In this document: positions 1 through 13,187 of the stretch, in pieces | Layout of the letters: each line of letters begins with the position of its first letter | Position numbering within the stretch: the first letter of the stretch is position 1 | Source of the DNA: Cycas panzhihuaensis | Lineage: Eukaryota > Cycadophyta | Length of the DNA stretch: 64,000 bases | Assembly: GCA_023213395.1 (NCBI GenBank) | Contig: CM041465.1 | Coordinates: 154,263,741 to 154,327,740 of the forward strand | Reading direction: 5' to 3' | Notes under the pieces: generated by a model | Told to the model about the DNA's origin: nothing | Database searches by the model: none | Seen by the model: only the letters and a program-made list of their open reading frames with translations | Made by a program: the position numbers and the translations under genes

Positions 1-764
1 ACTTACTCCAAAAGTTCAAGATGAGTGATTACAAAGGCTTGTCAACACCAACAGAAGTAGAAATCAAACTATCCAAACTTGATGATTCTACTTATGTTGG
101 AAGTGTAATATACTTGATATCAACACGACCAGATATCATGTATATAGTGATTGTTGTGTCAAGATTTATACAAGATCCTAAATCTAGACATTGGCAAACA
201 GCTAAATGAATCCTATAGTATCTAAAGGGTATGATAGAGTATGGGCTATATTACAAACCTTCATCAAATTTTAGATTGATCGGATATATAGATTCTAATT
301 AGGTAAGTAATGTTGATGATAAAAAGTCTACTTCTAGATACACCTTTAGTTTAGGTTCAACAATTATAGCATGGAGTACCAAAAGTTAGAATATCATCTT
401 CTTATCTATAATAGAAGTAAAATATAAGGTAGTAGTATGAGGTGTATGCAAAATAGTTTCGATATGTCATCTACTTCATGATCTCCAGTTGAAATAAGTT
501 GGTCTTACTAAAATATGATGTGATAATTAGAGCACTATTCAAATGATATGTAATCTAGTTTTTCATAGAAGAACTAAACATATTGAGACACAATATCATT
601 TCATTTGGGAAGTTGTTCAAGTAGGAGAAATAAAATTAGTTTATTGTAGCACAAAAGATCAAACAACATACATCTTTACAAAGGCACTTAGAAAAGTTAA
701 GTTCCATCAATTCAGAGATAAACTTGGAGTTACACAAAATGAACATTATGTGAGAGAATGCTAG
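1..764 (+). pseudogene. Copia pol 3' end (RT tail and RNase H), decayed
   Basis: The plus strand reads as the end of a Ty1/copia polyprotein cut by the window start. Visible landmarks are the reverse-transcriptase/RNase H linker with IYLISTRPDIMY near 105-145, the RNase H start near 225-300 (LKGMIEYGLYY, then IGYIDSN), the block around 330-375 (KSTSRYTFSLG) and the terminal block KHIETQYHFIWEVVQ near 575-620, ending at a stop at 764. In-frame stops (for example at about 207-209 and 300) make it non-functional. It is close in sequence to the RNase H of elements A and D, so it belongs to the same copia branch. Its upstream part lies outside the window. Confidence 0.88.
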
Positions 765-1075
765 CACATATAACGTTCATTTTTTTAAAGGTATGCATAA
801 AGGCATTGAGAATCTATAGGGCTACCTTCAACTATCTATAGCCAACTTAGGATAAGGTATGCATATTCTATATTATTTTTTACTAATATTTTATTTGAAA
901 AAATATTGGTCAATGGTGGGTTCCCACCCAACATCTCGGCTATATATTTATGGTGCATTATTCACTAGTGTTCTTGAACATCACCAACTATTGAAATTTT
1001 GTTAAATATTTTTGGCAATATGGGTTAAGTTTTATTCAGCTCTGTCCTCAGTTATACTTCAAGAAAGACATGACA
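765..1075 (+). repeat. Probable 3' LTR of the first copia relic
   Basis: This non-coding stretch follows directly after the RNase H stop, where a copia 3' LTR is expected. It holds a TATA-like block (CTATATATTTATGG near 940-955). I see no second copy in the window, so neither LTR boundary can be fixed. Confidence 0.4.
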
Positions 1076-2482
1076 TAATAAACAATATATCTCATAAGTC
1101 TCTAGGAAAACTACAACAATATCATAAAACTTATAAAGAGACACATGATACCGCATAATTTATACTATAAAATTATGAAGGTTACGTACAATATAGAAAG
1201 CACTAAAGCTACATAAACATAGTAGACCATATGTTATATAGTCATAATAATTCAATAAATAACACAAAATATAGTAGAGAAAGATATAATATGGTAGAGT
1301 TCTAAGAAAAACAATAAAACAATGGTCCAAATTCTCAAAGTGTAATCATAGTAAAATAGAACATGTATAATCCCTAGTCTAAGAGTGAAATCAAATTAGA
1401 AATTATGTGAATAATGCCTTATTTGAGTGAAAACAAATAAGGAGTAAGGGCATCTTAGGGTTTAAAACCTTTAGGAAAGCTTATAATTAAATAGACCTAT
1501 TAGAATCAAATAGATCTAAGTAAAAGGTATTTATAGTGAGGTAATCTAGATAATAAATATTCTAAATTAATATAGAATTTAATGTTTGAGAGAAGTATGC
1601 TATTTTTTAGGGATCTATTATGAAATCATCCTTGAGAAGAAAAGAATGGGGCATATAAGAAGATAAAACCATAAAAGGAGAATAACTTATATGGGGTCAT
1701 TTTCTAACACGTAAATATTTGATTCTTATCGAATTAAATATACATATGCAATGGAATAAGTGAAATAAGTAATTGAACTCATAATTAAGGTAAAAAGTGG
1801 AAAACAAGCAAAATATGAGAAGAAACTTACAAAAAAAAGAGATCATAATAGAAGAAAAGATGCCTACAACTTTACTATAACCTAATAACATATGAGAGGT
1901 TTTGGTAAAGACATCAATTATATGAGAAATATAATATACATAAGGAAATCAAACAAATACTCAGTTAAATAGAACATAAGATAAATGATAATCAAATGCA
2001 AATAATCAAATATAGTGCAAGGGAAATGATAAGCAAAAAATGCATATCTAATATGTGAAAAAAATAAATCATATCTAATGTTCATAAATTTTATATAAGA
2101 AGCCTATAATTGAATAAATACTAAGTAATATTAACAATTAGTTCTTAAATATTCTATGACTAAGATTTAATAAAATAACACCAATGAGATGATAGTTAAA
2201 GATAAATGAGATAATAAGATAATTAAATGTATAGTAAATTATATTGAATAACAAAATAATAAATTGAGAAAAATAATAGTTAGGACATAATAATAAGCTA
2301 AATAATATCTGGAAAACCTACTAATTTAATAAACTAACTAAATAGTAAGTGATAAAATAATAATAATAAAATAAATAGAAAGGTAAAAAAATAATAATGA
2401 GTACAATGAAATAATAAAAAATAGAAAAAATTATGAAAACTAATAAATAGATGAATAATAATAAAATGTTATTTAATAGTAA
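1076..2482. other. AT-rich spacer, nothing recognised
   Basis: Strongly AT-rich sequence dominated by AATAATAA-like runs. The one short open frame here (minus, 1697-1891) is hydrophobic low-complexity sequence typical of AT-rich noise. I see no LTR pair, RNA gene or protein similarity. Confidence 0.6.
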
Positions 2483-3476
2483 GTTTTTTTTTCAAAGTAG
2501 AAATGAGAATCCACATTAAATTAAAAGAAAAATGGAAATAAAGATTATATAATTATTAGCATGTCAAAACTCAGTCCCTTAAGTTGTAAGCATTTAGAAT
2601 TATAAGAATAGGATTTGAAAGAGATTTAGATAATGACTTTCAAAGTGAGGTGAATATTGAAATCATAAGTGAATTTCTTAGTGAAAGTTAGAACAACATC
2701 CTAAAAATAAGCCTTATTCTTGAAACTCAAAATCTCATAAAGGGTAGTCTTTAAGATGATGAACCAAAGACTTAGTAAGTGTTATCTATTTATTAGCCAT
2801 TCATATACAAGACACTATCTTCAATTGGCAAAGAATTAGGGCAGAGAAATGTGAGCAATAGCAAGAGTAATAAAACCCTAGTTAAAATAAAATATTTAGA
2901 AATAAGTAGCCTACAACTTATTCAATAAAATATAATTACACCAAATATGATTAGATGAATCATCGAGGAGATAGTTTTAGGATATGCCATGAGATTTAGG
3001 TGTCTTGATGGATTGAAGCCTTATGAGATACATGCCAATGAGTGTAATTGTGCTTTGATTAGCCTTTGTTCCACCAAATTAAATCCCAATTAGTGTTAAT
3101 ATGAATTGAATGAAAAGTGTGCTAGTCTCAATTATAGTAAAAATCCTTAGAGTAGAAAATATGTGCTCATGGTAAAAACTAAAGACCTTCCTCTCATTCT
3201 AATATCCTAATGTAACCTAGAGGTTCAAACTATTATACTCAAAAGAGAGATGATCGTTAGCCTAAATTAGATTATTGTCCAAAATCCCATTACCATCCAT
3301 AATCGATAAAGGAAAATCCTTTTAAATGTTATTCTAAAAGTCATGAAAATGGGAGACCTAGTCAGATTATGATTAAAGTAGAACTAAAATAGGGAAAGAA
3401 AAACTCCATGATAAGAAAAATAAAGCATATTAGGAAGGAGCCATTTATCTATCTAGAAGTGAATGTTAGAATATTC
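2483..3476 (-). pseudogene. LINE 3' end (C-terminal region), separated from its body by element A
   Basis: Read on the minus strand, the piece left of element A resembles the C-terminal zinc-finger-like region that follows reverse transcriptase in plant L1-type LINEs: a GNG...(F/L)W-like stretch and LSFEYNSLNL near 3215-3300. A nine-base T run at about 2484-2492 could be the A-tail of the minus-strand LINE. The piece lies across the AAGCA duplication of element A from the LINE body at 48323 onward, in the same orientation. The assignment rests on position and weak motifs, because the sequence is heavily decayed. Confidence 0.5.
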
Positions 3477-3481
3477 AAGCA

Positions 3482-3793
3482 TGTAGGTGCAGGGAGCACA
3501 ACAGGCTAAAGATTACATTAATCAGTCTATAGTGAGAGTTAACATTCATTTCTAATTAGATGATAGTGTTAAAAAGCACCAAAGAGGTATTCCCTTAATA
3601 TTTATAGTTTGGGAAGGTGAAGGACCACCTCTACCCAACAATTCAAATAAATAATACAAAATTCACTAAAATAATGCATATACATACCTTAGTAAGCTCG
3701 TAAACAGCTTTAGTAGGCTCTAGGTGAATTTAGGTGGCTTTTGGGAGCCTAGGTGCATGTGCACATATGTTAAGAATGGGCATTATCTTAATA
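3482..3793 (-). repeat. 3' LTR of element A
   Basis: It aligns over its full length with 48005-48317. On the minus strand the start reads TATTAAGATAATGCCC against TGTTGGGATAATGCCC in the partner, so the TG terminus has decayed to TA. A purine-rich tract (GGGGAGAA on the minus strand, about 3794-3801) precedes it, as expected for a polypurine tract. The left flank is the duplication AAGCA. Confidence 0.85.
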
Positions 3794-3803
3794 TTCTCCC
3801 CTA

Positions 3804-5870
3804 TAATAGCCATTGTATAGAACTCTAAGTTTGACCCTAAATTTATGAAATTTGATCCTTCCCAATGGCTTTGTAAATATGTCTATTATTTGATATTTAG
3901 TACTGTAATATGTCAAGTTAATCGTACCTGCTTAAACTAATTCTCAGATGAAGTGGTACTAAGTCTTAATGTGCTTTATTTTGCCATGAAATACTAAAAT
4001 CTGTGTTATCTAAATAGTACTTTGATTGTCACACCATACTTTACTTGGTCCTTTCTGTTCAATTTGAAAGTCTTGTAGAAGTCATTAAATCCATACTATT
4101 TCATATGCGCCAGTGACCACTACTTTATATTCTACTTCTGCTATAGATAGAGAAATCGTATTTTATTCCTTAGTGCTCCAAGCTATGGCTATCAAACCCA
4201 TACTGAAAGTGTAACCTAAAGTGGATTTCCTATCATCGATGTCACCTACATAATTTGAATCTATATATCCTATCAATGTAAAATTTGATGAGGATTTAGA
4301 ATATAACCTATATTTTGTTATACCTTTAATATATTGTAGAATCCTTTTAGGTGCTTTCCAATGAGTAGTCTTGGGGTCTTTCATAAATCTAGATACTATG
4401 TTGACTGCATGCATGATATCTAGTCTAGTAGAAGTTAAGTAAATCACACTGCCAATTAACTATCTATAAAGTGTAGGATCCATAGGTGTATAATTATCAA
4501 GTTTGGATAGCTTGATTCCAACTTCATCTAGAGTTTCTACAGATTTGTAATCGATCATCTTAAACTTTTGAAGTAAGTCCAAGATATACTTCCTTTGAGA
4601 AATAAGGATGTCATTTTTGTCCTTCTATACTTCCAAATCTAGGAAGTAATATATTAAACCCAAATTTGTCATCTTGAATTCTTTACACATGGATTCCTTA
4701 AAGTTTTACAAAAGGTGGGGATCATTTCTAGTGTAGATAAGGTCATCTACATGGAATCCCATAATTAGAATAGAATATCTCTTAATTTTGATATACAAGT
4801 TTAGATTTGATTAAGAACTTTCAAATCCTTAATCTTTGAAATATTTGTCAATGCAGGAATACCAAGCCCTAGGTGCTTGCTCTAATCTATAAAGTGCCTT
4901 TTTAAGTTTATACACTTTATATTCTTCCCCCCTAACTTCAAAAATCCTCTTCAATATAGCCATTAAGAAAGGTGCTCTTGATGTCTATTTGGTAAATGTC
5001 CCATCCCCATTTGGGTTGCTAAACTCATCATCATGAAAATGGTTTCCATACATGCAACAAGGGTAAATATATTGCTATAATTAATGCTTTCTCTTTGTGC
5101 ATAGCCTTTGGTGACCAACCTAGCTTTATGTTTATCAATTGATCCATCAAATTAGAACTTCATTTTGTAAACCTACTTAGTACTAATTACCTTAATTAGG
5201 AGGTAGGTCAACTAATTCCCAAGTATCATTTAAACTATTGAGTTATATTCTTCCTCCATTTCCTATCTCCAAGTATCATGTGTATTAGCCTCATCAAAAG
5301 TTTAAGGCTCATGGGTTTCCATAACTTGACTCATGAGAGCAAAACTTACCCTATGTGCATGAGTAGATCTTCAATTGTAATTATTATCCAAGATGTTATC
5401 TATGTCATAGTTTCTTTGAACCCATTTTGGTAGTCCTTATGATGGAGGTTGAGAAGAGGTTCCCTACCTACTTGATACGTCAATGGTTTGTCTTAATTCA
5501 TACCTAGGTGATATCTATTTGGACTTAGTTAAATTAAGATTTATCATCATACCATTCCCTATGTTTTGAGCATCATCAACATGGTAATAATCATATTCTT
5601 GGAATTTTATATCTCTACTCACCAAGACCTTTCAAGATTTAAGATCATAAACCTTGTAATATTTTGAGACATCACTGTACCCAATGTATATACATTTGAT
5701 GCTATGACCATCTAGCTTAGATCTTCTTTATTCAGGTACATGCACATAGGCTAAGCATCCAAAAACTCTTTAAGTGATGGATACTAGGTTTCTATCTAGT
5801 CCAAGCTTCTTTAAGAGTTTTCCACCTTAGTGCCTTAGTGGTACACCTATTGATTAGATAAGTAAATGTG
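3804..5870 (-). pseudogene. Element A pol, 3' half: RNase H, RT and integrase C-terminal region
   Basis: Minus-strand copia pol in several frames. RNase H runs about 3804-4330 and the RT/RNase H linker about 4330-4450 (IYLTSTRLDIMHAVNIVSRF). The RT active-site block near 4742-4754 reads HVDD instead of YVDD. The RT fingers and palm continue to about 5330, and the integrase C-terminal region and linker to 5870. The longest open stretch is 94 codons (4163-4447); stops and frameshifts break the rest. It is cut at 5870 by element B and resumes at 16264. It is the same subfamily as plus-strand element D. Confidence 0.85.
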
Positions 5871-5875
5871 TGAAC

Positions 5876-6103
5876 AATTAAAAATATGCAGATCTCTTAT
5901 TAATTTAAAAAGAATTGCTTGAGATTCATTTGGAGACTATGTGTCTATGAATATAAGTTGGTTCCATGATCATTACAAAGAGAGAGAAGTAAATGACAAT
6001 TCTTGAGATGATAAGTGTCATATTTTGCGATGTTAGTTACTTTAGCAAGGGTGTTCATATTGCCCCTTTTATTATCCTGGAGATAACACATTACATTTTA
6101 ACA
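5876..6103 (-). repeat. 3' LTR of element B
   Basis: 228 bp, aligning without gaps to 16031-16258. The right edge ends in TAACA, followed by the pyrimidine-rich strand of the polypurine tract (CCCTCTCTTAATG). The left edge abuts the TGAAC duplication. Confidence 0.92.
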
Positions 6104-6109
6104 CCCTCT

Positions 6110-7500
6110 CTTAATGTATTATCCTTTTCACTCCTAGTTTATTTCTTAAGAATTGAAGCCTATCTTTTCCTAGAGGCTTTGTTATCAGATTTGCTACTTG
6201 TTCTATAGTGGGATAATATTTAAGCTCAATTTCTTTGCTATGAACTTTATTTCTTATGAAGTGATGATGTACTTCTATATGTTTTATCCTAGTATATAGG
6301 ATTGGATTTATGGTTAGCTTGATGGAACCTTAATTGTCATAACATAGAGTTATTTCTTGATCTTATTGTTCCTCTATTTTAGCTAGAAGTTAACATAACC
6401 AAACTACTTCATAGGTTTCTATTACTATTGCCTTATATTCAACTTTAGTTGATGATAATGCAAGTATAGATTGCTTCTTACTACTCCATGAGATTGCAAC
6501 AATTCCTAGAAAAAAATAGCATCCACTTGTGGATTTTCTTTGTTCCTTATCCCCTGCCTAGTCAAAGTTACAAAATCTAGTAAGGTTTACTAAACCTTTT
6601 AAGTAGATTAGACTTAAATCTTTTGTCCCTTTCAAGTATCTTAATATTATTCAAGCTACTTTCCATTGTCTTATTTTGGGTTCCTACATATATCTAGAAA
6701 CCACTCCTACTGAATATAATATATCTGGTTGAGTGGTTGTGAGATATATTAGACTCCTAACTAGTTGTTTGTATAATATGGCATCTACTGCTTATTCTTC
6801 CTTGGATGCTACTAGATTACAATTGACTTCCATTGGAGTTGCACAAGGATTACAATCTACCATTTGAAATTTTATTAGCAGATCTCTTATGTATTTTCTT
6901 TGTGAAATTGAGATGTAGTTCTATTCTTGAGTTACCTGTAGTCCTAAATAATAATTTAAGAGACCTAGATCTGTCATTTCAAACTTCTTCTGAAGTTCTT
7001 CTTTTATGTTTCTAATTGATTCTTCATCGTTTCCAATAAGAATCATGTCATCTACATAGACATCAATTACTGTGAGTAGCCCATCTCTTTTTCTCGTATA
7101 CAAACTTGAGTCTAAATTACTTCTTTAAAACACATTTTGGCATAGGTGTTGATCCAGTTTTACATACCAAGCTCGAGGAGCTTGCTTTACCTTATATAAT
7201 GCCTTCTTTAGCTTACATACTAGATGCTCTTATCCTTCTTTTATGTATGCTTTAGGTTTTGTCATGTAAATATCCTCTTCAAGGTCTCTATTCAAAAACA
7301 CACTTTTTACATCAAGCTAAAAGATTTTTCATTTAGTTATGGCTACTAAGGTAATAATTATTTTTATCATGTTCATCTTGGCCATTGGTGAGAAGGTTTC
7401 TTTAAAATATATTCTAGTCATTTGTGTATACCCTTTTGTTACAAGTTAAGCTTTGTATTTTTCAATTTCACCATTTGCTTCTTCCTTCATTTTGTAGATG
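6110..7500 (-). pseudogene. Element B RNase H and reverse transcriptase, decayed
   Basis: Minus-strand copia RNase H (about 6110-6830) and RT (about 6830-7500). The RT catalytic block VYVDDMILIGND is intact at about 7030-7062, within a 60-codon open stretch (6921-7103) that runs on to KFEMTDLGLLNYYLGLQVTQE-type sequence. Frameshifts and stops occur on both sides. It resembles element C more than A or D. As copia RT it would copy the element RNA in virus-like particles, but this copy cannot. Confidence 0.85.
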
Positions 7501-8650
7501 CACTTGCAGTTGACTGTGGGCTTATTTGGAGGCAAATTTACTAACTCCCATGTTTAATTTTTGACTATTGAGTCCATTTCAGAGTCCATTGCACATCTCC
7601 ATTTTGACGGATGTCTGGCTTCTTGAAAAGATTGTGGGTCTATTTTGCTTAAGAGCGCCTTTGGTTTTCGGCTCTTGGTTTTGTGTTCGAATACTTCTCC
7701 TTTCCCTTCTTCAATTATTCTAATGACCTATTTTGGTAATTTCTTTTCTTTTCTTTTAAGCTCTGTCACTTCTTCTTATTGACTTATAGATGTATCTTCT
7801 CCCTTATTTGTGTGAGAGACTAGTGCTTTTGATGCAACTTCTTCAGTGATGGCTTCTGGAGCTTCTTCTAGTGTGTCCTCAAGTTTTACCTTCTTAATTA
7901 TAGCTTCAATTATTTGAATTTGAGATTAATTCCTTTGATTATCTTCTTCATCAAAGATAACATCTTTGCTTACATAGATCCTATTTGTTTTGGGATGTAT
8001 GCATTTATAAGCCTTTGCACTTTTACTATATCCTATCATAATACATTCCATACTTTTCACATCAAGTTTTAATCTTTTTTTATTAGGAACATGAACAAAA
8101 GCTTGACTACCAAAGATTTTAAGAGAACTAACATAAGGTTTCTTACGTAACCAAACTTCTTTAGGAGTGATATCTTCTAAGGCTTTCATTGTATTATGAT
8201 TTATTAGGTAGCAGGCGATGTTAATGGCTTTAGACTAATATGATTTTGGAAGTTGTGTTTTATGGATCATGTTACATGCCATCTCCATTAGAGTTCCATT
8301 TTTTCTTTCTGCAACCCCATTGGATTGAGGAGTATAGGGAGTTGTAAATTGTCTGTGTATCCCATTCTATTTACAAAAGCTTAAGAATTCATTTGTAATG
8401 TATTCACCACCCCTATCTGACCTGATGCATTTTATCTTTGATTCTGATTCTAGTTCTACTTTTACATTAAATTACTTAAAAGTTTCAAGTACTTCTAACT
8501 TATTGTGAAGAAATTAAACCCATACCTTTTGTCTACAATCATCAATAAAGGTGAGAAAGTATATACAATCATTAATTGATAATGGTATAAGTGGACCACA
8601 AAGATCGGTATGGATTAATTCCAATATGGATTGAGCTTACAATTCACTTT
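7501..8650 (-). pseudogene. Element B integrase with acidic/Ser-rich linker, decayed
   Basis: An open stretch of 87 codons (7926-8189) carries the copia integrase C-terminal block (KIFGSQAFVHVPNKKR, then GYSKSAKAYKCIHPKTNRIY). Upstream, on the minus strand, integrase core sequence continues to about 8650, with the TPQSNGVAERKN-like region near 8300-8340 and the RSDRGGEY-like block near 8400-8425. Downstream (7501-7920) is a variable linker before RT. Several stops interrupt it. Confidence 0.82.
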
Positions 8651-9779
8651 CTTTGAAGGGAAGCCAATGCTGTTTTCCAAATTAATAACCATTATAGAAA
8701 AACTCATCAGATGAGAGATGATGTAAACCATTATCAATTTTCAATTTCTCTATCAATTTGAGAGTGTTTATTGGAAGATGTCCATACTTCAAATGACATA
8801 TTTTATTATTAGATTTAGTAACAATACAAACTTTTAAGTTTTGGGATACATAATCTATAATGAGTTTGTACAAGTCTTCACTTCTTACTCCTTTAGCTAT
8901 TAGGTTCCCATTATTTTTTATATCTAAAATATGACAAAAACCTTCTTCATCAAATACTCTTCTAAGATTCCTTTTACTAAGTTATGATACTGACAAAAGA
9001 TTCCATGCAGATTGATTGTAATGGTACCTACCTCTTTTATTGTAAGTAGGTACTTGTCTCCCAACTCAACTAATTTATTAGAGTTATATGGCATTAATGT
9101 TTCAAACTAATATTTATGATTAGTCATGTTCCTTGATGCTCCTAAATCTATGTAACATGTGTTCTTTGAATCCAACTAACAGTGCTACTACAAAGGTTAT
9201 TTCTTCTTCTTCTTCTTTTATTTTTTATTTGTTGTAGTTGTTAATTGGTCTCTTTCCTCTCTGGATGTCTTCTTTTTTTTGTGGATATTGATATGGGTAA
9301 TGTCCTAACTAACCACAATGACAATATATATTGAAGGCTCTGCATGTATTGGTAAAGTGTCTAGGCTTACCGCATTTGAAACAAAATCTATTATCTCTAT
9401 AATGTCCACATCCTTTAGAATCCTGCCAATGACTATGAGCTGGGCTTTTGGATTCTAATGCACATCCCCTTCCTTACATTTGATTATGTCCATGGGATCT
9501 AACATAGAGTCTTGAGGTAAATGCTTCCTCCAGTTCTGATGATTCTTCATATCATTTATTTCTCTATTCTTGTCTTAACAACAAACCAATTAAATCATCA
9601 AGAGTCATAGAGCTAATCTGATTATTGTTTGTTATAGAGTTGATGGTGACATCAAAGGACTTTGGTAGTTTGTTGGCCACCCTTTCAACCAAAGATTTTT
9701 CTATAATATCATCACATATACTTAAGAGGTTATTTTAGAGTGAAATAACTCTATGCATAAACTCAGTTATTGTATCATT
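8651..9779 (-). pseudogene. Element B gag C-terminus, protease and gag-pre-integrase domain
   Basis: From right to left on the minus strand: the gag C-terminal half (about 9779-9400); a CCHC zinc knuckle with C-X2-C-X4-H-X4-C spacing intact at 9342-9383 (CFKCGKPRHFTNTC); an aspartic-protease relic near 9125-9165 reading DLGAS where DSGAS is expected (one base change); then the gag-pre-integrase zone 8682-8873 with KICHLKYGHLPINTLKLIEK. The right edge is the insertion site of element C. Removing C and one TCATT copy restores the gag frame across the junction. Confidence 0.85.
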
Positions 9780-9998
9780 TGTTGAAAAAATACAGATCAG
9801 AAACCAACAGAGAAAGGAATGAGATGATTTTCTATTGAGATTCAATTTACTTAAGTATACAAGATACATGAGTTGGTTACAACCACTAATGTAACCTATC
9901 ACTCAGATATTGCCAAGTGGCATGATCTCATGAGAGCATTTAAGGGTTGGTCTAACATGACCCCTTTTACATCCTAGATAAAACATTATATCTTAACA
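9780..9998 (-). repeat. 3' LTR of element C
   Basis: Bounded by TG and CA, 219 bp, nearly identical to 14791-15010. It is directly preceded by the target-site copy TCATT (9775-9779). Confidence 0.95.
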
Positions 9999-10011
9999 CC
10001 CCCTCTTAATG

Positions 10012-11560
10012 TTTTATCTCTAAAAGTCCAATCTTGTCTCTCAAATATCTGAGTCTTTCTCTCCCAAGAGGTTTTGTCAAAAGATCTGCAACTTGTTCGG
10101 ATGTCGGACGATATTCAAGTCTATTTCTTTGTTACGCACTTTTTCTCTTATAAAGTGATGATGAACTTCAATATGTTTTGTTCTCGCATGCGGTGGATTT
10201 TTGGTCGACTTGATGGCACTTTGGTTGTCACACTTTAGAAGTTGCTTCTTTCTCGTTGATTTAAATCAAGTAAGAGTTGTCTTAACCGGATGGCTTCACG
10301 GGTTCTTGATGTGGGTACTTTATATTACATACAGAGAGGAGAGCCACTTTGTTGCTTGTTTCTTACTTACTGCACCATAAGATTGCTGAACCTCCCAAGA
10401 AAAAACAAAAGCCACTTGTGGATTTCCTTTGTTCTTTGTCGCCTGCCCAGTCTGAATCGCAGTATCCTGTGATTTTGATTGGATGCCCCTTTGAATAGAC
10501 TAACTTGAGATCTGTTGTTCCTTTGAGATATCTCAGAATTCTTTTTGCTGCTTGCCAGTGTCTCAACTTTGGATTCTGCATATACCTTGATATTAGTCCT
10601 ACTGAGTAGGATATGTCAGATGCAGTGGTCATCAGATAGATCAGACTTCCAATCATTTGCCTGTACAGAGTAGCATCAGCATCTTTTTCCATACTATCTA
10701 CTGTTAGATTGCAATTTGTCTCCATGGGGGTGGTGCATGGATTGCAGTTTTCCATCTGAAATCAAACAAGTAGACTTTTAATGTAGTTACTTTGGGACAA
10801 AGTTACATAGTTCTGGTGTTGACCTATTTCCAGTCCCAAGTAATAATTTAGTGAACCTAAATCTGTCATTTCAAACTTTTGCTGAAGTTGACTTTTGATC
10901 CACTTGATTCCTTCTACATCATTCCTAGTAAGCAGCATATCATCCACATAAACAACAATTATTGTTATCTTGCTGTTAGTTTTCCTTATGTCTGTTGGAA
11001 TCTGAATTACACCGAATGAACTTATTTTCTTCAAGAAAGTGATCTAGTTTTGCATACTAGGCACGCGGTGCTTGTTTTAGACCATACAAGGCCTTTTTCA
11101 ATTTGCAGACTAGATTTTCTTTTCCACATTACTGCGTATCCATCGGTTGTTGCATATAAACCTCTTCTTCCAGTTCACCATTTAGGAAGGCACTTTTACG
11201 TCCATCGAGAGATTCCCCAACCTTGGGCGTGTTAAGGCTATTCTTGTCCTTCTTGTGTTCATCTTTGCTCTTGGAGAAAAAGTCTCATCATAATCTATAC
11301 CGGTTTGAGTATATCCTTTTGCAACTAACCTTGCCTTGTGTTTTCAATTTGGCCATCAACTCCTTTTTTGTTTTGTAAACCCATTTGCAGTTCTGATAGA
11401 TTTATTAGCAGGTAGTTCTACTAATTCCCATGTTTGATTTTTCTTGATTGAATTTATTTCATTGTCCATTGCTTCTCTCCATTCTGGATGATTTTTCGCT
11501 TCGTCAAAATTCTGTGGTTCAACCTTGCTTAGAAGGGCTCTTGACCTTTGCCCTCAAGGT
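10012..11560 (-). pseudogene. Element C reverse transcriptase and RNase H
   Basis: Copia RT on the minus strand from about 11560, with the active-site block VVYVDDMLLTRND at about 10925-10952 inside a 90-codon open stretch (10762-11034). A stop and a frame change lead into a 130-codon stretch (10363-10755) with MIGSLIYLMTTASDISYSVG and the RNase H start ITGYCDSDWAGDKEQRKSTSG. The RNase H tail continues in decayed form to about 10012 (KHIEVHHHFIREKV-like block near 10140-10190). RT residues are well preserved, but there are at least three frame breaks. Confidence 0.9.
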
Positions 11561-11562
11561 TT

Positions 11563-12640
11563 TTATTCCAATATATTTCCTTCTTCAATAGTTTTGATAT
11601 ACCATTTCGGCAGCTTTTTTTGTTTCTGTGGATTTTCTTTTTCGAGGATGTCTCCCTGATCAGTTACTGATGATGGTCCTTCCTTTTCGATGTTGTCTTC
11701 CTGACCTGTTGTTGATGACGAATCAGCTTGTCCTTCTTCTAGCCCATTTTCTTCTCCAGTTTCTTGATTTTCTAAAGCAATTCCTGACTGACCTTCTTCC
11801 TCATCTTCCTGCATTATTTTGTGTCTGGCAGTTCCCAGTTCCTTTTCACTTTCTATTATTTTGATCTATGAGGATTCTTCTGAGCTATCTTCATTAAACA
11901 CGACGTCTCTACTCACATAGATTCTATTTATTCTAGGATCTATGCACTTATATGCTTTTGAATTTTTACTATATCCTATCAAAACACATTATATGCTTTT
12001 TGCATCTAATTTGGACCTTTTTTTATCAGGAATATGCACAAATGCTTGACTGCCAAAAACCTTAAGAAAACTTACATCGGGTTTGAAACCTGTCCAAGCT
12101 TCCTCTGGAGTAACGTTCTTCAGTATCCTGGTTGGACTTCTATTTATCAAGTAGCATGATGTGCTGACTACTTCTACCCAATATGTCTTTGATATCTTGG
12201 TTCCATACATCATGCTTCGAGCCATCTCCATCAAGGTTCTATTCTTTCTTTCAGCTACTCCATTTGACTGAGGAGTATAGGGAGTTGTTACTTGTCTACG
12301 AATTCCTCTGTATCTGCACTAATTTAGAAACTCATTTGACATATATTCTCCTCCTCCATCTGACCTGATACACTTGATTTTCATTCCTGATTCTAGCTCA
12401 ACTTCTGCCTTAAATTCTTTACATGTTTCAAAGACTTCAGACTTATTATGTAAAAAATATACCCAAACTTTTCGAGTGAAATCATCAATGAAAGTTAAGA
12501 AATATCTGCATCCGTTTATTGACAGTGGTGAAATTGGGCCACAAATATCTGTGTGTATCAGATCTAATTTATATTGAGATTTCCAAGTGCTTTCTTTAAA
12601 AGGAAACCTATCTTTGTTTTCAGGAGTTGACAACCTTTAC
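11563..12640 (-). pseudogene. Element C integrase and acidic linker
   Basis: One reading frame with isolated stops covers the integrase core and C-terminal region. The catalytic-core blocks DLIHTDICGPISPLS and IRSDGGGEYMSNEF lie in 12319-12633. A stop precedes the TPQSNGVAERKNR-like block (about 12240-12290). Then come EEAWTGFKPDVSFLKVFGSQ and AFVHIPDKKRSKLD (11989-12234) and a Glu/Gln/Ser-rich linker (11563-11814) that joins integrase to RT in copia polyproteins. The D,D and E neighbourhoods are all recognisable. Confidence 0.9.
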
Positions 12641-13187
12641 AAACAAATGTATCTGAAGAGATATTAGGTAAACCATTTACCATTTCTGACTTTTCCATTT
12701 GTTTAAGTGTGTCAATTGGGAGATGTCCATACCTTAAATTCCATACTTTATTATCAGATTTAAGAGCAGTACAAGCTTTTTCTTCCAAACAAGGAAGTAC
12801 AGGATATGATAGAAGTTTGTAGAGATCATTGCATCTGATCCCTTTTCCAACAATTTTCCCGTCTTTTTTCATATCCAAGATGTGGCAATTCCCTTCTTCA
12901 TCGAAAATGGTCCTCAGTCCCTTTTTGCTCAGTTGAGAGACTGAAAGGAGATTCATCTTCAGGTCTGGTACATAGAGAACATTTCCAAATTTTCTTTCAT
13001 TTCCATTCAGATTTACTGAAATGGTTCTAATCCCTTTGATGTTAAGAGAGTACTTATCACCCAGCTCCACGGACTTATCCATATTGTATGGACTTATGGT
13101 TTGGAACCAGTCTTCCCGACTCATCATGTGTTTAGAGGCTCCTGAATCTATGTACCAAATGTCTTTGTCTTTCATTCCTGTAACCAA
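12564..13187 (-). pseudogene. Element C aspartic protease and gag-pre-integrase domain
   Basis: A 207-codon open stretch. The retroviral-type aspartic-protease motif is intact near its start (WYIDSGASKHMMSR, about 13130-13165). The protease body follows (VLYVPDLKMNLLSVSQLSKK), then the gag-pre-integrase zinc-binding zone (VWNLRYGHLPIDTLKQMEKS and the CKGC block near 12630). It overlaps the integrase relic in a different frame near 12564-12633, so one frameshift separates them. It is the best preserved protease in the window. Confidence 0.92.
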